From positions 248,001 through 312,000 of the forward strand of contig CP048685.1 in assembly GCA_015698285.1 (NCBI GenBank): a stretch of DNA of 64,000 nt, written 5' to 3'. Below the pieces are notes generated by a model that was not told the origin of the DNA, searched no databases, and saw only the letters and a program-made list of their open reading frames with translations. The position numbers and the translations under genes were made by a program. Of this stretch, positions 26,532 through 34,588 are shown one piece after another. Numbering within the stretch: position 1 is the stretch's first letter; every line of letters starts with the position of its first letter. The DNA comes from Candidatus Nitronauta litoralis (GTDB taxonomy: Bacteria > Nitrospinota > Nitrospinia > Nitrospinales > Nitrospinaceae).

Positions 26532-27260
26532 ATGACCCAACACAATATCACTTCGTTTGATTTACCCGAGGGGAAATCCATCGCTGGAAAATACCGTGTG
26601 GTGTCCATGCTCGGTTCCGGTTATGAAGGGGAAGTTTATAAAGTTAAAGAAATTCATACGGGGATTGAAAGGGCCGCCAAGCTGTTTTTCCCCCAAAGGA
26701 ACTTCAAGGGCAAAACATCCCAAAGATATGCACAGAAACTACACAAGCTAAATCAATGCTCTCTGTTGATTCAATACCATACCCAGGAAGAAATCATTTT
26801 AAAAAAAACCAAAGTAATTGCGTTGATATCAGAGTATATTGAGGGTGTTCTTTTGTCAGATTTTTTAAAAAATTCCCGAAATAAAAAGCTGGACCCCTTC
26901 AAAGCTCTCCACCTGTTATATTCGTTAACAAAAGGGATAGAAGAAATTCACTTAAGGAACGAGTATCATGGGGATCTCCACACAGATAACATTATCGTAA
27001 ATAAATTCGGACTCCATTTTGAACTGAAGCTTCTGGATTTGTACCACCATGGAAATTCCCGCTCTGAATTTCTTAAGGATGATCTATTAGGTTTAATAAA
27101 AATTTTCCATGAAATTCTGGGCGGAAAAGCAGCATACCGTGATCACCCTCAGGAAATTAAAAATATCTGCTCCGGACTGAAAAGAAATTTGATTTTAAAA
27201 AAATTCAAAACGACCTCTAAACTTAGGGAACATCTTGAAATAATGGAATGGCCATTGTAA
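26532..27260 (+). CDS. Protein kinase-like protein
   Basis: The 242-residue protein has a compact kinase fold with all key residues: Gly-rich loop G-S-G-Y-E-G-E-V (28-35), A-A-K-L-F with Lys50, catalytic H-G-D-L-H-T-D-N (146-153; Asp148, Asn153) and the metal Asp169 in L-L-D-L, where the usual D-F-G has become D-L-Y. No membrane helix or sensor domain follows, unlike typical bacterial Ser/Thr kinases. The start has no strong ribosome-binding site. Only 37 bases separate it from the ATP-grasp fusion gene, so it probably heads the four-gene operon. Substrate unknown. Confidence 0.78.
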   Translation: MTQHNITSFDLPEGKSIAGKYRVVSMLGSGYEGEVYKVKEIHTGIERAAKLFFPQRNFKGKTSQRYAQKLHKLNQCSLLIQYHTQEEIILKKTKVIALISEYIEGVLLSDFLKNSRNKKLDPFKALHLLYSLTKGIEEIHLRNEYHGDLHTDNIIVNKFGLHFELKLLDLYHHGNSRSEFLKDDLLGLIKIFHEILGGKAAYRDHPQEIKNICSGLKRNLILKKFKTTSKLREHLEIMEWPL

Positions 27261-27297
27261 TTTTTAAAAAAGTCGTTCGCATTGGGGGAATATACAT

Positions 27298-29490
27298 ATG
27301 AAAGTAGCGGTCATCTACAATAAGCAGCAGGATTTTGAAGGTGTTCTCAATGTTTTTGGTATGCAAAACCAGGAAAAATACAATCCCAAAACCGTTGAAA
27401 AGGTCGCGTCGGCACTGGAAAAAGGAGGCCACAACGTCCGGGTGATTGATGGCAACATAAATGTCATTGAACAACTGCAAGGGTTCATGCCCCGGGTCGT
27501 CCAGGGGGAGCAACCGGGAATGGTATTCAATATGGCTTACGGCCTTCAGGGTGTCAGCCGGTACACTCATATCCCTTCACTACTTGAAATGATTGGTGTC
27601 CCGTATGTCGGGTCCAGTCCGGCTGGTCATGGTGTGGCTTTGGACAAAGTCACGACCAAAGTAATGGTCCATGCAGCGGGGCTTCCCACTGCACCTTACT
27701 GGGTCTTTTTTAATGAAGACCAGGTCCCTGATGACATCCCCTTCCCCGTAATCACGAAACCAAAAATGGAAGCGGTCTCCATGGGAATCCAGGTCATCCA
27801 TGACCTGCCCTCACTGAAAACCGCAGTTGTGGATCTGGTCGAGCAATTCAAGCAGCCAATTTTAGTTGAAAAGTTTATTCCTGGAAGGGAATTTGCCGTC
27901 GGGTTATTGGGCAATCAGGATCCCGAAATATTTCCCATTCTGGAAATTGATCTGGAAGGGAATCCTGATGCGATTCAGAGCATTGATGACAAGCTTAAGA
28001 AACCCAAAGGGAAAATTTGTCCGGCCAACGTGGACGAAAAAACCGCCGAAGAAATTCGTCGCCTCACCAGAGATACATTCCGGGTATTGGGCATTTACGA
28101 CTTTTGCCGGGTGGATTTCCGGATGGACGCAGAGGGCAATCTTTATATCCTGGAATTGAATTCGATGGCCAGCCTCGGTGGAACAGGTTCCTATGTGCAT
28201 GCAGCGCAAGTTGCTGGCTACACCTATGAAACCATGGTCAATCGCATGCTCGATGTGGCGGTCGAACGTTATTTTGGCACCCAGCAAAGGGACCAGTTGT
28301 CGGTTGAAGAGCCTGAATCGAAAACCCAAAAAGACCCACTTCGAATTCGCCTGAGAAGTCATTTAAGAGGGAATCTCCGGACAATGGAAGATGACCTCGA
28401 AAAAATGGTGGACATCAACTCTTATGTTCAAAATATTGAAGGAGTGAATTCCCTTGGAAGATGGGTATCCAACAAGCTGGGAACCCTCGGATTCCAGCGC
28501 CATGTCTATTCACGGGCAGAGTATGGAAATATTTTATATCTGACCAATCACATGGAAGAAACAAACGACATCCTATTAATTTGCAATCTGGACAACCCGG
28601 TTGATTACGAAGACTTCAATGCATTCTATGAGGAAAAAGGACGGCTCCATGGAACAGGCGTGGCGCGTGGAAAAGGCGGGCTTGCTGTCATGCTTGGAGC
28701 TCTTAAAGCATTGCGATACACGCGCTCGCTGAAAAGGGTCAGATGCGGCATCCTGCTGATTACAGACGAATCTTTAGGAGAACGGTCCTCGAAGCCCGTA
28801 ATTGAAGAAGTGTCTGGAAAATCCAATTTCGTTGTTGGGTTAAATGGGGCGGGCTTGAGTGGAGAAATCATGACCTCTTGTTCCGGTACTATGAGATTCG
28901 AGATTGAAATCAATCGGGTACAAAACAAGCAGGGATTAAAAGCTTCTTCTGAAGTCAGCGATCCTATTTTATTTGTCTCACAAAAATTGACCGCATTAAG
29001 AAAATTAAACTCAGAGGAAGAAGGTATCTTCATCACAATCACCGGACTACAAACCAAAGGAATGGAAGACCAGCCTGCGTACCACGCAGCGTTATCCTTT
29101 TTGGCGCGTTACCGGACAGTTGACCAACGGAAAAAGCTGGAAGAGCGAATCCGGGGTATTTTCGAGACCAAGTCACAGAGCAATATTAAAGTGTATGTGA
29201 CCAAAGGCCCTCAACGAAAACCGTTTGTGGAAACGGAAAGGTCGCTGGCATTTTTTGAAAAAGTGGAAAAGATCGCTAAAACTCTCGAGGTCCGCGTCAA
29301 AAAAGCAGAAAACGCAATGGTTTCCTGCATGGAAAACTCTGCTCACGGTGTACCGGCCCTTGATGGGTTTGGCCCGGTAACCGGAGGGTATGGTTCAAAT
29401 AATGAGTATGTTGTCCGGGACAGCCTGATCGACCGAGCCGTTTTACTTGCATATCTGATTTATCGATCCTCTAAAAATTTCGGCTCATGA
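27298..29490 (+). CDS. Ddl-like ATP-grasp ligase fused to a metal-site-less M20 peptidase domain
   Basis: The 730-residue protein has two parts. Residues 1-330 are a D-Ala-D-Ala ligase-like ATP-grasp domain: H-G-V-A-L-D-K (111-117), I-T-K-P-K (152-156), V-E-K-F-I-P-G-R-E-F (190-199) and metal ligands in R-V-D-F (Asp273) and L-E-L-N (Glu286, Asn288). Residues 365-728 resemble M20 peptidases, but the metal ligands are lost: H-x-D is N-L-D (430-432), the bridging Asp of the G-x-G-x-x-D-x-K-G-G motif is Arg457, D-E-E is D-E-S (490-492), and the C-terminal His is missing near 699. It is therefore probably an ATP-dependent ligase with a binding domain. GGGGGAA lies eight bases before the start. Confidence 0.82.
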   Translation: MKVAVIYNKQQDFEGVLNVFGMQNQEKYNPKTVEKVASALEKGGHNVRVIDGNINVIEQLQGFMPRVVQGEQPGMVFNMAYGLQGVSRYTHIPSLLEMIGVPYVGSSPAGHGVALDKVTTKVMVHAAGLPTAPYWVFFNEDQVPDDIPFPVITKPKMEAVSMGIQVIHDLPSLKTAVVDLVEQFKQPILVEKFIPGREFAVGLLGNQDPEIFPILEIDLEGNPDAIQSIDDKLKKPKGKICPANVDEKTAEEIRRLTRDTFRVLGIYDFCRVDFRMDAEGNLYILELNSMASLGGTGSYVHAAQVAGYTYETMVNRMLDVAVERYFGTQQRDQLSVEEPESKTQKDPLRIRLRSHLRGNLRTMEDDLEKMVDINSYVQNIEGVNSLGRWVSNKLGTLGFQRHVYSRAEYGNILYLTNHMEETNDILLICNLDNPVDYEDFNAFYEEKGRLHGTGVARGKGGLAVMLGALKALRYTRSLKRVRCGILLITDESLGERSSKPVIEEVSGKSNFVVGLNGAGLSGEIMTSCSGTMRFEIEINRVQNKQGLKASSEVSDPILFVSQKLTALRKLNSEEEGIFITITGLQTKGMEDQPAYHAALSFLARYRTVDQRKKLEERIRGIFETKSQSNIKVYVTKGPQRKPFVETERSLAFFEKVEKIAKTLEVRVKKAENAMVSCMENSAHGVPALDGFGPVTGGYGSNNEYVVRDSLIDRAVLLAYLIYRSSKNFGS

Positions 29491-31118
29491 AACTTGAAAA
29501 AATTGAAAACAGCTTTTCACCCTCTGAAGATGGAAAGTGTGCCGCTTCCTCAGAAGGTATGGTGTCCACTGCTTTTCCCAATGCCACAGAGGCGGGAGTG
29601 GAAATGCTCAAACAAGGCGGGAATGCTATTGATGCCGCCTGCGCATCTGCTTTTGCTTTAGGAGTTTGTGAACCCCAGGCCAGTGGGATTGGCGGTCAGT
29701 CCATGGCCATTCTCCATTTCCGGGGAAAGACCATAGCGCTCGATGGATCCAGTCGCGTTCCCTCTCTTGCTCATTTGGACCGCATTGATAAAAAAAAACA
29801 GCGGTTTCGAGGATACAAAGCCACCACCATTCCGAGTACACCGGCCGTTCTGGGCTATTTACATTTCCACTATGGCAAACTTGAATGGTCAAAAATCCTG
29901 GAACCGGCGATACGCATTGCCCGTGAAGGATATGCAATCACCCAGCTTCAACATGACTTGCAAAAAAGGGAAACAGAAAACTTCCTGAAAGAAGATTCAT
30001 TATCAGGAGCAAAATATTTTCTAAAAAATGGGACCACCCCCTATCCAGTTGGTGACAATTTCAAACAGGACGATTTGAAACAAATGCTGGAGCACATGGC
30101 CCAGCATGGCGTCAAGTCATTTTACACGGGAGAAATCGCGAAACAGATTGACGAAGACATGCGGTACCACGAGGGTTTTTTGCGTGGAGACGATCTGGCT
30201 CTGATTCCCTGGCCAGTTGAGCGAAAGCCCATCAGCAGAAGTTACCGCAAGGTTAAAGTCTTCACGACACCGCCACCGGGTGCAGGCAGAACTCTTCTTC
30301 TGGTTCTACAAATACTGAAAAACCTACCATCAAAAATTCTAAAAAGTGGAAGTGCACAGGCTTGCCATTTTATTGCCGAGGCATTTAGAAAAGGTTTGCT
30401 GAATCATAAAGAGCGTCCCTTTGACCCAAACATCTATCCGCAATTGCCTGATGACAGGAAAATCCTAAGCCGGGATTTTGCAAGAAATCTTTCTTCTTCC
30501 ATTCGAGATGGGATTGACCCCTCTCTGCCTCTAACCGAATTGTTCTCCCTGTCAAATGACACAACCCATCTTTCAGTCATGGACAAGGAAGGAAACGCCA
30601 TCGGCATTACACAGTCGATTGAGTTGGTGTACGGGGCAAAAGTGGCGGCACGGGGGCTGGGCTTTCTCTATAACAATTACATGAGCTCGCTGGATATTAC
30701 TGACCCTTCCCATCCTTACTATTTGAGACCCAATGCGATTCCCTGGAGCTCGGTCGCACCCATCATCGCTTTCTATAAAGATAAACCCTGGCTGGTTGCA
30801 GGAAGTCCCGGCAGTGAGCGTATTTTTTCTGCCATGAGCCAGTTTCTATCGCATATTGTGGACTCAGGGCTTCCCATAAGTGAGGCTATGCTGAAGCCAC
30901 GTTTTCATTGCACGGTTGGCGGAAAGCTGAGCATCGAAGAGGAGCGGTTTGATCCAGAGATTATTAAATATTTAAAACAGGCAGGTTATAAAATTGATTC
31001 CAGAGAAGCTTACTCATTCTATCTGGGAGCGGTTCACGCTGTTCTTAAATGCAATACCAAAGATGAGTTCCAAGGAGTTGCTGAAATCAGGCGTGACGGA
31101 ACGGCAGCCGGTCCTTAA
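29487..31118 (+). CDS. Gamma-glutamyltransferase family protein (cytoplasmic type)
   Basis: The 543-residue Ntn-hydrolase has the GGT nucleophile in N-D-T-T-H-L-S-V (Thr359 expected), G-I-G-G near 67 and a G-S-P-G-S-E-R segment where GGTs usually have G-S-P-G-G-S. Classical GGTs transfer or hydrolyse gamma-glutamyl groups outside the cytoplasmic membrane; this one has no signal peptide (starts M-K-L-E-K-I-E-N), so it is predicted cytoplasmic. It should self-cleave before Thr359. Its ATG overlaps the ATP-grasp gene stop (ATGA), and the amidohydrolase gene begins three bases after it. Confidence 0.85.
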   Translation: MKLEKIENSFSPSEDGKCAASSEGMVSTAFPNATEAGVEMLKQGGNAIDAACASAFALGVCEPQASGIGGQSMAILHFRGKTIALDGSSRVPSLAHLDRIDKKKQRFRGYKATTIPSTPAVLGYLHFHYGKLEWSKILEPAIRIAREGYAITQLQHDLQKRETENFLKEDSLSGAKYFLKNGTTPYPVGDNFKQDDLKQMLEHMAQHGVKSFYTGEIAKQIDEDMRYHEGFLRGDDLALIPWPVERKPISRSYRKVKVFTTPPPGAGRTLLLVLQILKNLPSKILKSGSAQACHFIAEAFRKGLLNHKERPFDPNIYPQLPDDRKILSRDFARNLSSSIRDGIDPSLPLTELFSLSNDTTHLSVMDKEGNAIGITQSIELVYGAKVAARGLGFLYNNYMSSLDITDPSHPYYLRPNAIPWSSVAPIIAFYKDKPWLVAGSPGSERIFSAMSQFLSHIVDSGLPISEAMLKPRFHCTVGGKLSIEEERFDPEIIKYLKQAGYKIDSREAYSFYLGAVHAVLKCNTKDEFQGVAEIRRDGTAAGP

Positions 31119-31121
31119 ACT

Positions 31122-31883
31122 ATGAAACTACCCCTGTTGATATCTATTCCCCATGGCGGGACAAAAATCCCTGAAGAGGTATCCCGTCAGGTACACCTTT
31201 CACCAAAAGACTTATTTGAGGATAGCGACTCATTTACCCGCGAAATTTACGGAATTAAAGAGGATGTTTTGACCCTGGTGGAAACAGACATTGCCAGAGC
31301 TTTTATTGATTTGAGTCGCGATATTACTGACCGTCCCCCTGAAAATCCCGACGGCATTGTAAAAACAAAAACCTGCCATGGCCATTCCATTTATTCCTCT
31401 GCCGCTTTTCCCGACGAAGCCACATTAAAAATTCTGGTTCAAAAATATTACGACCCCTACCACAAAATGATCGAGGACACTTTTAAGGGTGCAACTGAAA
31501 TTCAACTGGCTTTGGATTGTCACACGATGGAGCCCATAGGCCCTGCCATTTCTCCTGATACAGGAAAAGAAAGGCCCTCCATCTGCCTTGGAAATAATTT
31601 TGGAAAAAGCTGCCCCGATAAATGGGTGCAAAATCTGTCCAAATGTTTTCAAAAAAGTTTCAACCTGGATGAAGGGGAGATAACGATAAACGAACCTTTC
31701 GCAGGCGGATACATCACCAGAAAATACGGGAACAACCCCCTTCCCTGGGTTCAAATTGAAATGAACCGCAAAATGTATCTATCCTCCCCATGGTTTGATA
31801 AAAACAACCGGTCGGTGGCTCCAGACCGCCTGAAAGATTTAAGAGAATCATTCAGGGAAGGGTTGGAGCTATTCTTTTCCTGA
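31122..31883 (+). CDS. N-formylglutamate amidohydrolase family protein
   Basis: The 253-residue protein has the family signature: S-I-P-H-G-G (8-13), D-L-S-R-D (63-67), L-D-C-H-T-M (131-136), F-A-G-G-Y-I (193-198) and Q-I-E-M-N-R (211-216). Characterised members hydrolyse N-formyl-L-glutamate in histidine degradation, but no hut gene is nearby. In this operon it may act on an N-acylated or gamma-linked glutamate product; that is inference. A hairpin at 31887-31954 follows the stop. Confidence 0.85.
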   Translation: MKLPLLISIPHGGTKIPEEVSRQVHLSPKDLFEDSDSFTREIYGIKEDVLTLVETDIARAFIDLSRDITDRPPENPDGIVKTKTCHGHSIYSSAAFPDEATLKILVQKYYDPYHKMIEDTFKGATEIQLALDCHTMEPIGPAISPDTGKERPSICLGNNFGKSCPDKWVQNLSKCFQKSFNLDEGEITINEPFAGGYITRKYGNNPLPWVQIEMNRKMYLSSPWFDKNNRSVAPDRLKDLRESFREGLELFFS

Positions 31884-31886
31884 ACC

Positions 31887-31956
31887 AACCTGAAGCTATA
31901 ATCACTGGGGAGACTGAAAAACGAACAATGGTTTCTTTTCAGCAGCTTCAGGTTTT
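31887..31956 (+). terminator. Candidate terminator of the kinase/ATP-grasp operon
   Basis: A perfect 10-bp stem AACCTGAAGC / GCTTCAGGTT (31887-31896 and 31945-31954) with an inner 7-bp stem CTGAAAA / TTTTCAG (31914-31920 and 31936-31942) ends in TTTT. The loop is longer than in a classical terminator. It starts four bases after the amidohydrolase stop. Confidence 0.55.
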
Positions 31957-32002
31957 AAACGCACTCAATACTGGAAACGCTCTTACCCTTGGCCGAGGCA
32001 AT

Positions 32003-34555
32003 TTACCAATGAGATAAATGCTCATGTGTTTCAATTTTGTAGTTCTGACCATCAGTAGATAAATGCAAAGCCCCCCTCTGAGCCGTATTCCATACCCTGG
32101 CTCCTGCCTGCCGATAACGCTTCAACACCCTTTTATGCGGATGGTGAAAATAGTTTGCAAAACCGGAGGAAATCAAAACATCCTGCGCTGCGACTTCCTG
32201 TAAAAATTCTGATGAACTCGAGGTTTTGCTACCATGATGGGGAGACTTCAACACCTGCGCACGAAGATCCGTACCCTGCCCCATCAGCCATTGCTCGGCC
32301 TTTTCTGTAATATCGCCTGTAAGCAATATTCTAAACTGCCTGTACTCCAACATCACCACCCAGGATTGATCATTATTGAGCCGATCTTTTTTTACCCTGC
32401 TTTCGTTCCGGTAATAAGCCTCAGTGGGGTGCAGGTTTTTGATCACCACTTCGCCAATTTTCAGTGGGTGCTCCGGCCCGAATTCTACCAGGGGGATTCC
32501 CCGGACCACCACCTCGGAAACCAAAGCCGAAAACCGCCGGTCACTCATTCCGTCACGCCGATTGAGGAAATGCTCAACCTTCATTTTTTCTACAAGTGAT
32601 TCCACTCCATCAATGTGATCCTGATCACTGTGTGTAGCTCCGAGATAGTCAATTTCTCCTATTCCCCGACTCCAGAGGAAAGAACCCACCACCCGGGCAC
32701 CTACATCCAAGGCTCCCTTAAAAAAACCACCGCCATCGAGAAGCATATTTTTTCCATTGGGAAACTCGATGAAAATCGACTCACCCTGTCCGACATCCAG
32801 AAGCCAGACATGAAGCTGGGGGGTTTTGGAATGAAGTAAACGTGGAGCCACCAACCCGGCTAACAATAACAGACCGAGCAACCCAAGCCCTAATGGAGCG
32901 TAAAGCGCACCGAAAACCGACAACTTTTTTCCCCTGGCTTCACGGCGCTTCAGGAAAAACCGGTAGCCCATTCCCGCGAAAAAAATCACGTAGCCAAAGA
33001 GCCATGGCCAGGGGGGAGAAGGAAGATACACCGACATCTCCGGGAGTTTCGCCACCCAGACCGGAACCTGAATGAACAATCCTGCCAGCCACCCTAATGG
33101 TGTGAGCAAGGCAATAGAAAGAGCAGGAACTAAAATCCCCAAAAATAAAACCATCAGGCAAGCGGGAATCACAATCGATGCAAGCGGAACGAGCAGGATA
33201 TTTATTAAAGGTGAAACAAGACTGATATGATGAAATTGACACAACATTACAGGAAAAGTTCCGATATAAGCAGCTAAAGAAATAAAAGCTGAGGCAGCAA
33301 TGATATCTACCAGTTTATTGCCCCATCCCTTTGTCGGAACATCGTTTACTGTCCATCGTTTGTACCAGGCAATTTCTCCAATCCTTTCCAATGGATCATC
33401 GGTAGGCTCCGCTACCCATTTGAGCGCGAGTACAATCGAGAGAACAGCAGAAAACGACAATTGAAAGCTCAATTGGTAAACCGCTCCGGGGTTCCAGATT
33501 AAAATCAGAAAAGCCGCCAGCAGGAGGGTGTTTAATATTTGTCTTTCTCGGTTAATCCATAAAACAATCAAAATTGCCATCACCAGAATACCAGCCCGAA
33601 TGGACGATACTTTGGGACCAACCAGCACCATATAAAACAACACCGCAAGCAAGGCTCCGCCAGCCGCGCCCTTTTGGGAATACCCTAGTTGAGCCCACTC
33701 TCTTTTGAACCGCCACATCAGGGAGAAAAGAACCTTGTTAGTGACCCACAGGAAAATCAGGGCAACAAAACCGATATGTAACCCTGACACTGCAAGCAAA
33801 TGCCCCATGCCGGTTACCTTATAGGCTTCCAGCACTTCATCAGACATACCCGACTTTTCCCCGAACAACAAACCATTGATCATGGCTCGATTATCAGACG
33901 ACAGACTCTGCTTAAGGAGGTCAGACATGTGGTCTCTCAACGTCAAGAGGGCTGCATCCATCCGTGAAAGCGGTTCCTGGCCCAGAACCTGAAGACTTTT
34001 CCTTTGCGAGGTGCCCCCCATAACATCAACCCCTTCAGATTCCATGAATTTTTCAAAGTCGAAACGTCCGGGATTACGAAAATTAAGTGGCCGCTTTAAA
34101 CGAATCGGAGGAAACCGCACGCGATCACCCCACTTTAAATCTACAGGGTCACCATATAAGTTGATCTGCCCCGTACCTGAAATCGGAAACCATCCATCTC
34201 CATAATTTATTTTTCGAATGGAAACCAGAAGGCGGGTTTTGTCAGGAAATTGTTTGGGACGATCAACTATTACACCTTCAACCCGTGCACGCTTATCATG
34301 TTGCAGGTAGTTCCAGATGTGGTCGGCAGGAAGGGACGAGTTGCGGGACTGAACATTAACCCATCCCAAAGTGAACAAAAGCGCCAAAAGAAACAGGTGT
34401 AAAACACGAAAACGGGATCGATGAAGTTTTACCCAGACAGCCACCACCAGGGCGCAAGCTGCCAGGGCGTAGGGGAAAAGACTTTCCTCCTGGGGGTTGG
34501 AAAGCAAAACACCTGCAAAATATGCCAGAAACCAGGGTAACAGGGGAAGCGACAC
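32003..34555 (-). CDS. comEC: ComEC/Rec2-family DNA uptake protein
   Basis: This 850-residue protein has an N-terminal DUF4131-like soluble/membrane part, a polytopic competence domain (about 200-500: V-S-G-L-H-I-G-F-V near 255) and a C-terminal metallo-beta-lactamase domain with T-H-S-D-Q-D-H-I-D-G near 640 and K-S-P-H-H-G-S near 770. ComEC is the channel for single-stranded DNA entry in natural transformation. It starts with GTG at 34555, preceded by GGGAGAG. No other competence gene is adjacent, though a prepilin peptidase lies at 55864-56658. Confidence 0.92.
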   Translation of the reverse strand: MSLPLLPWFLAYFAGVLLSNPQEESLFPYALAACALVVAVWVKLHRSRFRVLHLFLLALLFTLGWVNVQSRNSSLPADHIWNYLQHDKRARVEGVIVDRPKQFPDKTRLLVSIRKINYGDGWFPISGTGQINLYGDPVDLKWGDRVRFPPIRLKRPLNFRNPGRFDFEKFMESEGVDVMGGTSQRKSLQVLGQEPLSRMDAALLTLRDHMSDLLKQSLSSDNRAMINGLLFGEKSGMSDEVLEAYKVTGMGHLLAVSGLHIGFVALIFLWVTNKVLFSLMWRFKREWAQLGYSQKGAAGGALLAVLFYMVLVGPKVSSIRAGILVMAILIVLWINRERQILNTLLLAAFLILIWNPGAVYQLSFQLSFSAVLSIVLALKWVAEPTDDPLERIGEIAWYKRWTVNDVPTKGWGNKLVDIIAASAFISLAAYIGTFPVMLCQFHHISLVSPLINILLVPLASIVIPACLMVLFLGILVPALSIALLTPLGWLAGLFIQVPVWVAKLPEMSVYLPSPPWPWLFGYVIFFAGMGYRFFLKRREARGKKLSVFGALYAPLGLGLLGLLLLAGLVAPRLLHSKTPQLHVWLLDVGQGESIFIEFPNGKNMLLDGGGFFKGALDVGARVVGSFLWSRGIGEIDYLGATHSDQDHIDGVESLVEKMKVEHFLNRRDGMSDRRFSALVSEVVVRGIPLVEFGPEHPLKIGEVVIKNLHPTEAYYRNESRVKKDRLNNDQSWVVMLEYRQFRILLTGDITEKAEQWLMGQGTDLRAQVLKSPHHGSKTSSSSEFLQEVAAQDVLISSGFANYFHHPHKRVLKRYRQAGARVWNTAQRGALHLSTDGQNYKIETHEHLSHW

Positions 34556-34588
34556 GGACTCTCCCGTAAAATATATATCAAAGGAATT

